From the NCBI RefSeq assembly GCF_009687845.1, contig NZ_BLAD01000051.1:1-64000 (forward strand): a DNA stretch of 64,000 nt, given 5' to 3'. Position 1 is the stretch's first letter, and every line of letters starts with the position of its first letter. Of the stretch, positions 7,678 to 16,389 are shown one piece after another. Made by a program: the position numbers and the translations under genes. This stretch comes from Acrocarpospora corrugata. GTDB lineage: Bacteria > Actinomycetota > Actinomycetes > Streptosporangiales > Streptosporangiaceae. The notes below the pieces were generated by a model, which was not told the origin of the DNA, searched no databases, and saw nothing but the letters and a program-made list of their open reading frames with translations.

Positions 7678-10600
7678 CGCGGCGCCACTCCCGCAGCGCC
7701 AGGCTGCTGGGGTGGTGCTCGCCGAGGCGCGCGCTGACCGCCGCCAGCGCCTCCTTGTGCACCTGGGCCGACTGCGTGGTCTGCCCGAGGGCGCGCAGGG
7801 TGATGGCGTAGTTCGCCTGGCAGGCGAGAGTGTCCGGATGGTCCCGCCCGAGGGTGGTGAGCAGGCTGGTCAGGGCCTGCCGCTCCAGCCGCTCCGCGAG
7901 TTCGTTGTCGCCCGTGTCCGCCGCGCAGTTGGCCACGTTGATCGTGCACGACAGCGCGAACGGATGGTTGTCGCCGAGCCGGTCCCGCATGGTGGCGAGC
8001 GTCTGCTGGCCGAGGTCCAGCGCGCCGGCCAGGTCGCCGGTGCCCCGCCGGTAGGTCATCAGGTTGTTGGCCGCCACCAGCGTGTACGGGTGCTGCTCGC
8101 CGAGCCGGGCCCGGTAGCCGTCGAATACCGACGCCGCCAGATCGCGCGCGCTCTCCTTGTCGTCCACCGCCGACAGGCAGCAGGCCAGTTCGAGCGCGGC
8201 CGCGCTGGACTCCGGGTGGAATGGGAACAGCCGCTGGTAGTGATCATGGGTGTCCTGGGCCCGCTTCAGCGCCTCCTGCCGGTCGCCGGCCCGCCGCAGC
8301 GAGACCGCGATGCTCTTGGCGGCTCGCAGCGCGTCCGGGTAGTCGTCGAACTGCAGCATCGTGTAGCCATGCAGCGTCCGGGTCAGCAGCGCCACGGAAT
8401 CGGCGAACTCGCCCGCCTCCCGCATGTCCCTGGCCAGGTTCTGCGCGGTGCTCAGCGTGTACGGATGCCCGGGGCCGAACACCTCGCCCATCCGCCGCAG
8501 CGTGTCCTCGTCGAGCTCCTTCGCGCTGCGCCAGTCGCCGACCAGCCGGTAGGAGACCGCCAGGTTGTTGGCCGAGTTCAGCGTCCTCGGGTAGTCCTCG
8601 CCGTAGGTCTCCTTCCACTGCTCGTGGTTGTTGCGGTCCATCTCCAGCGCCCGGGGGAACTCGCCCAGCGCCCGCAGGTCGGCGGCCAGCCCGCCGGTCG
8701 TCATCAGCGTGTGCGGATGGTTCTCCTTCAGCGTCTTGCTCTGCTGGGCCAGCACCCACTCGTCGAGCTTCAGCGCCTCATCGAAGTTGCCCTGCGAGCG
8801 GAGCACATTGGCGATGTTGAACAGCATGTGCAGACGCTGCCGCTCCAACTGCCCGAACTTCTCCTCCCAGTAGTCGGCGAGCCGCTGGCCCAGCTGGATC
8901 GCGCTGTCGAACTCGCCGCGCTTCCACCAGTAGCGCACGCGCTCGGTGAGCAGCTGCCTGGTCTCCTCCTCCACGCACTTCTCGGCGTCGGAGGGGAGCA
9001 GGTGCGGCCAGATCAGGTCGTACTGCTGCCAGTTCTCCGGGTCGTCGACCTCGCCGGTCTGCGGGCGGGCCGCCACCAGGATGTGGTGCACCTGGTGCGA
9101 GATGGTCTCGATGTCGTCGGGCGACATCTGGTCTCTGATCACGGTCTGCACCAGCCGGTGGACCTGGATGGTCTTGCTGCCCTGGTCGATCTTCGCCAGC
9201 GCGAACCGGCTGATCTCCCGGATGACCCGGCCGAGCACCAGCTTCTCCCCGCGCAGCGAGTCGTCGTAGGGCAGCAGCGCGCGCATCATGTCGTCGCTGT
9301 AGATCAGCGACAGCGAGATCGGGTCCGGCGAGAAGTACGCGCAGAGCTGGAGCATCCGCTCGGCGGCGGGTGACCTGCTGCGCAGCTGTTCGAGCGAGAC
9401 GTTCCAGGTCGCGGCGACCGAGTTCTCGTAGTCCGTGGGCCGGTTCATGGCCAGGATCCTGGGCGCCTGCTTCTGCAGCTGGGTCACGTACTCGGAGGCG
9501 GACAGCCCGGTCTCGCTCAGCCAGGCGGCGGCCTGCTCGACCGCCAGTGGCAGGAAGCCGAGTTCCTCCGCGACGCTCAGCGCGTCCACCGGGGCCAGCC
9601 TGGGTACGCGGCGGAGCAGGTGCTCCACGCTCTCCTGCTGGCTGAACACGTCGACTTCCAGCGGGGCGGCGATGTTGGACCAGGTCTGGATCCGGGAGGT
9701 GACGATGACGTGCCCGCTGCCGCCCGGCAGGAACGGCTTGAGCTCCTCCGGGTCGCCCGCGTTGTCGAAGATCAACAGCCAGCGGGCGTGCGGCTCACCC
9801 CGGCGCAGCGCCTCGCGGGCGGCCAGTGCGCCCTCCACCACGCTGTCGCTGACCGGCAGCCCGATCCGCCTGGCCAGCTCCGCCAGCATGGGGTTGATGA
9901 GGTCGGGCTGTTCCGCGGGGATCCACCACACCAGGTCGTAGTCGGCCGCGAACCGGTGCGCGTACTCCAGCGCGACCTGGGTCTTGCCGACGCCGCCCAT
10001 GCCGTACAGCGCCTGCGGGAGCACCACGGCCTGGCTGCTGCCCAGCAACTGGTTGCGTAGCGTCTCCAGGGCCAGGTTCCGGCCGGTGAAGGAGGCGTTG
10101 CGGGTGCCGACGCTCCAGATGGACGGCTGGGTGCCCGGGTACCGGGTGCCGAGCTGGGAGAGCTCGATCATGTCGTGGCCGTGCCCGCCGCGCCCCACCG
10201 CCCGCAGGACCGCCTCGGCCGCGTCCTCCGGGCCCAGCCGGACCAGGTCGACCGGCGGCCGGTCGGCGATGGGCATGGTCAGCCGCACCGCTTCGGAGAC
10301 CCGGAGGGCGACCACCTCGGGAGCCATCCCGGTGGACAGGTCGCCGCTCGGCCACTCGTCGCGATGGAATCCGCGCAGGTACGCCGAGGAGAGGATGACG
10401 ACGGTGCTGGCCGACTCGGGCAGGTCCTGGGTGGGGGATCGGTCGCCGGTGCCGTACCGGGTCTGCGGGGTGACCCGGAAGCCGGCCTGTTCCAGCACGG
10501 CCATCACCCAGTCCGCCCACATCCGATCCTCCGGCGCGTAGCTCAGCCGCACGTCGGGATGCTGGGTCGGCTGCCGCCTGGTGAACGCCTCCAGCCACCG

Positions 10601-11548
10601 CAGCCGGACGCTCTCCTCCATCGGGGGCATGCCCGTGACGGAGGATTCGGTGATGGCGGCGGTGAGCCGCTCGTACGCCGAGAGCAGCGAGCCTGGCGAG
10701 CCGGGGCTGTCGCCGAAGGTGGCCAGCGTCTCCTCGAACGCGTAGAACCGCTTGTACGGAACCTCGATGGTGGCCCAGTAGCTTTTCACCGAGTCGCCGG
10801 ACAGCCCTTTCGGGAAGCCGATGAACTGGTCCCTGGCGTGCATACGCCCCGCGTCGACCTTCTTCTTCTCCCCGTCGTCGACCCGCATCAGCACCGGCAG
10901 AATCCGGATCCGCTGATCTGGATACTGCTTGTCGATGATCCGGGCGACTTCGGCGGCGCCGTCGATGCTCTGGTCGCTCATGGTGAAACAGTCGACCAGC
11001 ACATCCGGCAGCGCGATCGTGCAAATGTCGGCGATATCGCTGAACCCGGTGCGGCTGTCGATCAGCGTGTAGTCGTAGTGGCGGCGCATGTCGGCTTGCA
11101 GGGCGTCCAGGAACTGCCCGCCGCCCCGCTCATAGAAAACGTCGAGGTCGAATGTGGACAGCGAGGAATAGTCCCGGTTGCGGCGCCCGGCGGAGAGGAA
11201 GTCCAGCGTTCCGTCACCGGGGAAATCCCATTTCTCCAGGGAGACCGCGTGCCGGGTCACCCGGGCGAAGTCCTTGTGCCAGTCCGGCTCGGCATGCGGC
11301 GTCGTGGTGGCCCACTGATAGTCCGCGATCATGTCCACCACGCCTTTCGTGGCGGCGATCACGCTCACGTCCAGGAAGGGGTGAAAGAACCGGTGCAGCC
11401 CGGGTGATTCCAGGTCCCAGTCGATGACGAGAACACGCCGCCCCTGACTGGCCAGAATCCACGCGGTGTTGGCGAGGGCCATGGTGCGGCCGGTCCCGCC
11501 CTTGAACGAATAGAAGGTGATGATCTTGCCATTCAGGTCACTTGCCAT
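7646..11548 (-). CDS. fxsT: FxSxx-COOH system protein: ParA-like, TIR-like, NB-ARC, TPR
   Basis: 1300-residue multidomain protein and last gene of the fxs operon. Residues 1-300 are a ParA/MinD-like ATPase with the deviant Walker A KGGTGRT (residues 16-22), where Arg replaces the usual second Lys, and a switch-like DSRTGFSDI. From about residue 332 a degenerate TIR-like segment follows (DVRLSYAPEDRMWADWV, later VVILSSAYL). An NB-ARC with P-loop GMGGVGKT (about 516-523), LLIFDNAG and LGFLPLAVEQ comes next, then many TPR units to the C-terminus (ending RVNRDLEPQPI). Family knowledge: this is the 'FxSxx-COOH system tetratricopeptide repeat protein'. The start ATG 11548 overlaps the end of fxsC by 11 nt. 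It is likely a NTP-driven sensor or scaffold (inferred). The symbol fxsT is informal. Confidence 0.9.
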   Translation of the reverse strand: MASDLNGKIITFYSFKGGTGRTMALANTAWILASQGRRVLVIDWDLESPGLHRFFHPFLDVSVIAATKGVVDMIADYQWATTTPHAEPDWHKDFARVTRHAVSLEKWDFPGDGTLDFLSAGRRNRDYSSLSTFDLDVFYERGGGQFLDALQADMRRHYDYTLIDSRTGFSDIADICTIALPDVLVDCFTMSDQSIDGAAEVARIIDKQYPDQRIRILPVLMRVDDGEKKKVDAGRMHARDQFIGFPKGLSGDSVKSYWATIEVPYKRFYAFEETLATFGDSPGSPGSLLSAYERLTAAITESSVTGMPPMEESVRLRWLEAFTRRQPTQHPDVRLSYAPEDRMWADWVMAVLEQAGFRVTPQTRYGTGDRSPTQDLPESASTVVILSSAYLRGFHRDEWPSGDLSTGMAPEVVALRVSEAVRLTMPIADRPPVDLVRLGPEDAAEAVLRAVGRGGHGHDMIELSQLGTRYPGTQPSIWSVGTRNASFTGRNLALETLRNQLLGSSQAVVLPQALYGMGGVGKTQVALEYAHRFAADYDLVWWIPAEQPDLINPMLAELARRIGLPVSDSVVEGALAAREALRRGEPHARWLLIFDNAGDPEELKPFLPGGSGHVIVTSRIQTWSNIAAPLEVDVFSQQESVEHLLRRVPRLAPVDALSVAEELGFLPLAVEQAAAWLSETGLSASEYVTQLQKQAPRILAMNRPTDYENSVAATWNVSLEQLRSRSPAAERMLQLCAYFSPDPISLSLIYSDDMMRALLPYDDSLRGEKLVLGRVIREISRFALAKIDQGSKTIQVHRLVQTVIRDQMSPDDIETISHQVHHILVAARPQTGEVDDPENWQQYDLIWPHLLPSDAEKCVEEETRQLLTERVRYWWKRGEFDSAIQLGQRLADYWEEKFGQLERQRLHMLFNIANVLRSQGNFDEALKLDEWVLAQQSKTLKENHPHTLMTTGGLAADLRALGEFPRALEMDRNNHEQWKETYGEDYPRTLNSANNLAVSYRLVGDWRSAKELDEDTLRRMGEVFGPGHPYTLSTAQNLARDMREAGEFADSVALLTRTLHGYTMLQFDDYPDALRAAKSIAVSLRRAGDRQEALKRAQDTHDHYQRLFPFHPESSAAALELACCLSAVDDKESARDLAASVFDGYRARLGEQHPYTLVAANNLMTYRRGTGDLAGALDLGQQTLATMRDRLGDNHPFALSCTINVANCAADTGDNELAERLERQALTSLLTTLGRDHPDTLACQANYAITLRALGQTTQSAQVHKEALAAVSARLGEHHPSSLALREWRRVNRDLEPQPI

Positions 11549-12794
11549 CGGAATCCTCCGTCTTCGTCAGTCGCGGTCGGGTGCCAAGCGGGCCACTCGG
11601 GCGATGGATGGGCGCCGACTTGAAGTAGCTCTTGGCGGCGCTGCTGAAAATTCTCGGCAGATCACGCTGAAATGCGGCCAGGGAGGTGATGTGGCTGGCG
11701 GCGGGCAGTCCGGGCCGTTCCGGAATGGCGTCCAGGAGCAGTTCGCGCAGGACCGTCTCGGCTTCGGCGGTCTGCTCGTCCCGGAGGTTCCAGGGCACGA
11801 TCGGCAGCGGCCGCCGGTCCAGCCCGCAGACCCGGCGCAGCACCTCCCGCGACTCCGGGTGCTGGACCGCCCACGGGTCCACGACGAGCACGCTGGGGGC
11901 GTCGAGCCCGTCGGTCAGATGTTCCAGGTGGCTGTCCAGCGAGCCGACTTCGAGCAGATAACCGTGCCGCAGCGCCAGCTCCATGGCATAGGACGCCAGC
12001 GGCCGATGCTCCCCGGATTCGGGAAATGGATTCCACTCCTGCGGGGTCTGGCCATAGGTCGCCGCCTTACGTCCGCTGGGCAGCCGGGACAGATCCGGAG
12101 CGACCATGGTCAGGCGCATCCGCGGGGAGGAGGACTTGACCGCCGGTTCCGCGACGAGGTCGTTGAACGCGCTGGTCAGGCTCTGATAGTCGACGGGTTC
12201 CGCCACCGGGACGAGATCCTGCTCCGCCACCTTGATGATCCGGCGCGCGAGAGCTTTGATCGCGGTCTCGTAGTGGGTCCGCATCGACCGGGACTTCATG
12301 AGCCCGTAGAAGCCCTCCTGGCGATATCGAGGGCCGAACATCTCGTGATCGAACTGTATTTCCTGTGCGCATTTCGGAAGCTGCTCCGGGTCGAGGAGCG
12401 GCGCCCACAGAGCCGGGATGATGGCGGTCATCCGGTTGCCGTGATCAGTGGTCGTATGGAGTCGCTGCGCGAAAGCCGTCCATTCCTTCCCGCATTCTGC
12501 GCTGTCGAAGTATCGGGGGGAGTACAGCGGGATGAAAACCCGGCAAGTGGCCAATGCGTTGGCGAGCTGTTCCGGCCATCGATCGCCGGACTGAATGCCG
12601 CGATCCATGAAACCCGCGTGCGCGGCCTTGAGCTTGGTCTCGTTTAGCACGATCTCGGAAAGATCGAGAAATAGCTTCGCTACCCACCTGTTCGGATCGG
12701 GCCCTCGGTTCGAGTCGAGACCGGGGATGTGCGCATAGCTAAGAAAGAAGCAGGGGCCTTGGACCACTGATCGTGAGGTCGGGTTCGGTGGCAT
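11538..12794 (-). CDS. fxsC: TIR-like protein FxsC
   Basis: 418 residues. The N-terminal half is TIR-like: strand A FFLSYAH (residues 16-22), then FMDRGI, GDRWPEQL, VFIPLYSPRYF and CGKEW, with Glu104 in the place where TIR enzymes carry their catalytic glutamate. The C-terminal half (from about PSVLVVDPWA onward) matches the arrangement known for FxsC, whose C-terminal domain is specific to FxSxx-COOH systems. NADase activity is an inference and may be absent. ATG 12794 is chosen because AAGGAGG precedes it closely; an in-frame upstream extension to 12896 has no supporting signal and would run into the acetyltransferase gene. It lies 41 nt after that gene and overlaps fxsT by 11 nt. Confidence 0.9.
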   Translation of the reverse strand: MPPNPTSRSVVQGPCFFLSYAHIPGLDSNRGPDPNRWVAKLFLDLSEIVLNETKLKAAHAGFMDRGIQSGDRWPEQLANALATCRVFIPLYSPRYFDSAECGKEWTAFAQRLHTTTDHGNRMTAIIPALWAPLLDPEQLPKCAQEIQFDHEMFGPRYRQEGFYGLMKSRSMRTHYETAIKALARRIIKVAEQDLVPVAEPVDYQSLTSAFNDLVAEPAVKSSSPRMRLTMVAPDLSRLPSGRKAATYGQTPQEWNPFPESGEHRPLASYAMELALRHGYLLEVGSLDSHLEHLTDGLDAPSVLVVDPWAVQHPESREVLRRVCGLDRRPLPIVPWNLRDEQTAEAETVLRELLLDAIPERPGLPAASHITSLAAFQRDLPRIFSSAAKSYFKSAPIHRPSGPLGTRPRLTKTEDSDGK

Positions 12795-12835
12795 CCGCCT
12801 CCTTCCTCGCGGGGGCTTTACCGTAGGAACGCAGA

Positions 12836-13666
12836 TTAGTCCGAGGGAGTGCCTGCAAGGAATATTTCGTTCGGATTTCTCCGGTGTAACAACCAATTTG
12901 TGGCGAAATCGACCGCTATGGGCATGGCAAAGAACCGGGATTCCGCGTTTCCGACCATGCCGGCACTGACCGTTACGGCCTGTTCGAAATCAGCACCCAA
13001 CTGTGCGAAATCGCTGTCGTCGAGGACCATGTCCTGATATTCCCACCAGGTCCGACCGTAGCCGAAATCGACGACGCAGCGGTACGTCCGGATGGGAGGG
13101 CTGTCCGAATATCGATATTCGGCGAGGTGGAATGCGGTGCAGATGTCGAATCCGACGCCGAGGAGCAGCACCCGCGCGTCCGCCGCGTAGAGCCTCGCGA
13201 GCGGTGACTCCTCGCCGTAGTGGCAGGTCGGGGAATGGCCGGCCATGAGTTCCCCGGCTTGCGCGCCGACCGCCGCGAACGACGTCTGCGGGTGCGCGCT
13301 CCGGCGGGCTCCCGGTGTCAGGCGCACCTGCTCGGCCACCCGGCCCACGCCGGTGCTGGGCGTCCGCGCCGGGTCGAAGGCGGGCATGGCGGCCTGGTAG
13401 CGCGCGACCTCCTCGGCGCTCATGCCCTCGACGGCCTGCCGGTACAGGGGGGAGGTGTCCGAATTGTCGGCCGTGGAGGTGAGGGCGACCAGGGTTCCGG
13501 CCGGGCCCAGCAGCGCCCGAATCACCTCGACCAGGGTGGCCGCGCCGCCGGCCACCCTGCCGATCCGGGAGAGCGAGCAGTGCACCAGGACGGTCTGCCC
13601 GGAGTCGACCCCGAGCGCGCTCAGATCACGGAGCAGGTCCGCCCCGGTTACCGGTACGGCGGTCAC
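12836..13666 (-). CDS. AAC(3)-family N-acetyltransferase in the fxs operon
   Basis: 276-residue member of the aminoglycoside 3-N-acetyltransferase (antibiotic_NAT) family. Supporting motifs are LVHCSLSRIGRVAGGA near the N-terminus, HPQTSFAAVG in the middle, and LLLGVGFDICTAFHLAEY. The enzyme uses acetyl- or acyl-CoA to modify an amine. GTG 13666 overlaps the stop of fxsB as GTGA, so the two are translationally coupled; this ties it to peptide maturation rather than to free-standing antibiotic resistance. Possible roles are acylation of the FxsA product or a self-protection step (both inferred). The coding frame runs open further upstream, but that part is antisense of nothing useful and in the wrong frame of fxsB, so the short form is taken. 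Confidence 0.88.
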   Translation of the reverse strand: MTAVPVTGADLLRDLSALGVDSGQTVLVHCSLSRIGRVAGGAATLVEVIRALLGPAGTLVALTSTADNSDTSPLYRQAVEGMSAEEVARYQAAMPAFDPARTPSTGVGRVAEQVRLTPGARRSAHPQTSFAAVGAQAGELMAGHSPTCHYGEESPLARLYAADARVLLLGVGFDICTAFHLAEYRYSDSPPIRTYRCVVDFGYGRTWWEYQDMVLDDSDFAQLGADFEQAVTVSAGMVGNAESRFFAMPIAVDFATNWLLHRRNPNEIFLAGTPSD

Positions 13667-15879
13667 GCCGGGCTGGAACCGGGCCCGCTTTCCCAGCTCG
13701 CGACGGTCTCCCGCATCCGGCCGACGAGGCGCTCCCCGAAGGACGTGAGCCGGCCCGAGGAGGCCAGGGTCTCGATCGCCCGCGCGGTGTGCGCCCGCCA
13801 GAGAACGTACTGCTCGTGTGCCCTGACCCGCTCCGGGCCGGTGAGCCGGGCGCGCCAGAAGTCGCTGACCGCGATGTGCGCGTAGGTTCCCTGGAGCAGG
13901 CCCTCGAGCGGCCTCGGGTCGTCCCGCCAGGGCGCGTGGTAGAGCGTGCTGTCGGATTCGTCGTACAGATCGAACATGTCGAGCATCGCGCCCAGTTTGA
14001 CGTGCTGGAACTCGTGGATGAGCAGCAGCGCCAAGGTGGCGGGATCGGCGGGCAGGGCGGCGGCGACGGCGCCGAAGGCGTGCCTGGCGGTGGAGGACAC
14101 ATCCTTCCCGGCCGGGGCGGGCGCCAGCGGCATGATCGTGGACAGGCCCGCGCGCAGCCCGGGGGCATACTCGGGGTAGTCGGACTCGATCAGCTGCCAG
14201 GCCAGGCTGAAACAGCCGTGCCAGGCGTCGAAGTCCGTCTTCCCGAGCTTCGCCGCGGCCGGCCACTGATGGCAGTCCCGGCTGGGGTCGCGGTCTTCCA
14301 GCAGAACAGAGAAGCCGCCCGCGTCGAGCCGGCGAACCTCGGTCAGCGGGGTGGCCGGGCCGTCGATCCAGGTCGATCCGCCCTCGATGACCAGCGTCGC
14401 CGAGTCGCCGGTCACATCGTCGAAGGTGCCCACAGTGGGGAGGTGAACGCTGCCGCCGAGGACCTGGACGAGGATTTTGGCGTCGATGCCGGCACGGTAG
14501 GCCGCGGCGGCGGCGACGTTGGCCAGGTATCCGCCATGGGTCCGGCTGGCCGCCCAGACCCGGACGTACGGGTGGGCCAGTACGGTGCGCAGGGCGGCAG
14601 GATCGGTCCGGTCGGCCTGGACCAGGAGTTCCCAGGCGGCCGCCGGACGCTCCGGCACCGAGGCGATGATCATGCGCTGGATGCTCGCCTGGGAGCGGGC
14701 GAGCGCTTCGATGTCCTCGGCGCCGCCGTACCCGGCCGCCAGGGCGTCGAAGGTGGAGGGAGGGAGGCCGTGGTTGGTCATCGTCGTGTGATCCTGGACG
14801 TGGGTGATGAGAGCCAGCAGGTCGGCGCAGTAGACGCTGGGGTGGTCGAAGGAGTCCTCGCGGAACCGGTGCGGGTAGAGCCCGCCGCCGCAGCTCCGGA
14901 CCACCGGGCATTTCTGGCATGTCGCGGAGAGCCCCTGGAGTCCCCGCTGGCGGGCCTGGACGCCAGGGTGCCGCGCCACTTCGTTCAGTGAGCTTCCGGC
15001 CAGGTCGAACCCGGTGGCGGGCGCGCCGTCGAAGGCGACTTTCAGGGAGTCGACCTGCTCGTAGCCGCCGTCGGTCTCGATGACGACGAGCGTGCTGGGT
15101 TCGAGGCCGATCGCCTCGCTCAGGCTGCTGCGCTCGTGGGTGGTGTTGATGATCGATTCGAACAGGCGGACCGGGATGGGACGGCCGCCCGCGTGCCAGC
15201 GATCGAAGATCGCGATCAGCCAGTCGGCGTAGGCCGTGGCGGACGGGCGCGGCGGGGGGTCTTCCCAGGTCGCGTGCGGGAGCAGGAAGTCCACGCGGGG
15301 AGGTTCGAGGGAGAGCAAGGCGTCGTACACCTTGATCGGGTCATTGGCGACGTCGATGGTGCAGAGCAGGCCCGCGTAGATCTCCGGACGGGCCCGGAGC
15401 AGGGACACCGCTTGAATTACCTGCTGGTAGCTGCTGCGGCCGTTCCTGAAGAGGCGATGGCGGTCATTCGCGATCTTGTCGCCGTCCAGGGAGATTCCGA
15501 CTTTAACCCCGTTTTCGGTGAAAAGGTCGCAGAACTTCTCGTCAAGGGTGACGCCGTTTGTATGGATGGCAAGATTGAGGTGGCAGAGCCCGTCGAGTTG
15601 TTCCCGCAGCAGGGTGACGATCTCGGCCAGCCGGTCATGCCCGGCCAGCAACGGCTCGCCCCCGTGGAGCACGACGTGAATCGTGCTCACGTCGTGCTGT
15701 TTCACGTGCTCGGCGATACGCTTTGCGGCTAATATCGCCGTTTCGACGGACATGACATTGGGGCGGCTGCGCCAGGTCTGATCAGCATGTTCGTAGACGT
15801 AGCAGTGGTCACAAGCAAGATCGCACCGACTATGAACCTTTAGTACATACTGATCGAATGGCAGGGTTATCCCACTCAC
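13663..15879 (-). CDS. fxsB: FxsB radical SAM/SPASM maturase fused to a HExxH domain
   Basis: 738 residues in two parts. Residues 1-380 are a radical SAM/SPASM enzyme with CxxxCxxC at Cys19, Cys23 and Cys26 (CDLACDHC), HGGEPLLAG and a C-terminal cluster including CQKCPVVRSCGGG and YC. Residues about 400-738 form a HEXXH-motif domain with HEFQH at 622-626; relatives of this domain have been described as iron/alpha-ketoglutarate peptide beta-hydroxylases. Family knowledge: FxsB enzymes form cyclophane-type crosslinks in FxSxx-COOH peptides. So two modifications of FxsA, crosslinking and oxidation, may be made by one protein (inferred). The GTG start at 15879 follows a GGGGCGAC stretch and lies 17 nt after the fxsA stop; the end overlaps the acetyltransferase start by 4 nt. 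Confidence 0.93.
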   Translation of the reverse strand: MSGITLPFDQYVLKVHSRCDLACDHCYVYEHADQTWRSRPNVMSVETAILAAKRIAEHVKQHDVSTIHVVLHGGEPLLAGHDRLAEIVTLLREQLDGLCHLNLAIHTNGVTLDEKFCDLFTENGVKVGISLDGDKIANDRHRLFRNGRSSYQQVIQAVSLLRARPEIYAGLLCTIDVANDPIKVYDALLSLEPPRVDFLLPHATWEDPPPRPSATAYADWLIAIFDRWHAGGRPIPVRLFESIINTTHERSSLSEAIGLEPSTLVVIETDGGYEQVDSLKVAFDGAPATGFDLAGSSLNEVARHPGVQARQRGLQGLSATCQKCPVVRSCGGGLYPHRFREDSFDHPSVYCADLLALITHVQDHTTMTNHGLPPSTFDALAAGYGGAEDIEALARSQASIQRMIIASVPERPAAAWELLVQADRTDPAALRTVLAHPYVRVWAASRTHGGYLANVAAAAAYRAGIDAKILVQVLGGSVHLPTVGTFDDVTGDSATLVIEGGSTWIDGPATPLTEVRRLDAGGFSVLLEDRDPSRDCHQWPAAAKLGKTDFDAWHGCFSLAWQLIESDYPEYAPGLRAGLSTIMPLAPAPAGKDVSSTARHAFGAVAAALPADPATLALLLIHEFQHVKLGAMLDMFDLYDESDSTLYHAPWRDDPRPLEGLLQGTYAHIAVSDFWRARLTGPERVRAHEQYVLWRAHTARAIETLASSGRLTSFGERLVGRMRETVASWESGPGSSPA

Positions 15880-15896
15880 GTCGCCCCGATCCGCCG

Positions 15897-16079
15897 CTAT
15901 AGAGACGACTGGAAGGCGGCCACGGCGACTCTCGGGTTGTCCGACGCCATCGGGACGATTCGAGCGAGCGTGGAGCGGTGCGATCCCTGAGCCGCGAGCT
16001 CCTCAAGCGAAAAATCATGAACATCCATGACCGCTGAGACCAGGTTCGGCGTGTCTGCCTTAGTGATCATCGTATCCAT
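15897..16079 (-). CDS. fxsA: FxSxx-COOH RiPP precursor FxsA
   Basis: 60-residue peptide ending in AAFQSSL, an exact F-x-S-x-x C-terminus (Phe-Gln-Ser-Ser-Leu) directly before the stop codon. The front part is acidic and Leu-rich (SAVMDVHDFSLEELAAQG), as expected of a leader read by the radical SAM maturase, and the stop lies 17 nt before fxsB. Known family behaviour: the conserved C-terminal segment is the modified core. ATG 16079 is used; an ATG at 16070 is also possible and gives 57 residues. A longer in-frame reading up to 16289 adds a low-complexity segment without a matching start signal and is rejected. This is the first gene of the operon fxsA-fxsB-aac(3)-fxsC-fxsT. Confidence 0.88.
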   Translation of the reverse strand: MDTMITKADTPNLVSAVMDVHDFSLEELAAQGSHRSTLARIVPMASDNPRVAVAAFQSSL

Positions 16080-16389
16080 TCCGGTGTAGGCCGCGTCGGC
16101 TCCAGGAAGCGCTCGCGCAGAGTACCAAGACCCTACGCACTTTAACGCTTCGCCACTGCCTTGTTGCGGGAAGTGACAGCTTGCTCTCGGTGTCATTTTC
16201 CATTGCGCGCTTCCAGGAGCGGGCAATGGGGATGGGAGGGGTGAGTCAAATTGCCATCCGTGATCGACCGAATATCGAGGTGGCAACACTATCTTAAAGG
16301 TAAGTAGTTGGTAAGGATGAAAAGCTGCCGCGATTTTGCTCGATTGCGCTTATTGTCCAAATAGTGTGGATTGTGAGTTTAGTCGTTGT
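16080..16389 (-). promoter_or_regulatory. Upstream region of the fxs operon
   Basis: A 310-nt noncoding stretch between the SLOG gene and fxsA, clearly more AT-rich than its surroundings around 16290-16389. Because fxsA opens the operon and the gap is long, the operon promoter probably lies here. I could not pick a convincing -35/-10 pair or a strong palindrome by eye, so no exact site is claimed. Confidence 0.45.

Noticed and set aside
13667-14920. Upstream extension of the acetyltransferase frame through fxsB
   Set aside because: The extension is an Arg/Pro/Gly-rich shadow in the wrong frame of fxsB; real AAC(3) sequence begins at GTG 13666.
16080-16289. N-terminal extension of FxsA to 130 residues
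   Set aside because: FxsA precursors are short; the extension lacks a ribosome-binding site and leader-like sequence, and codon bias is weaker.
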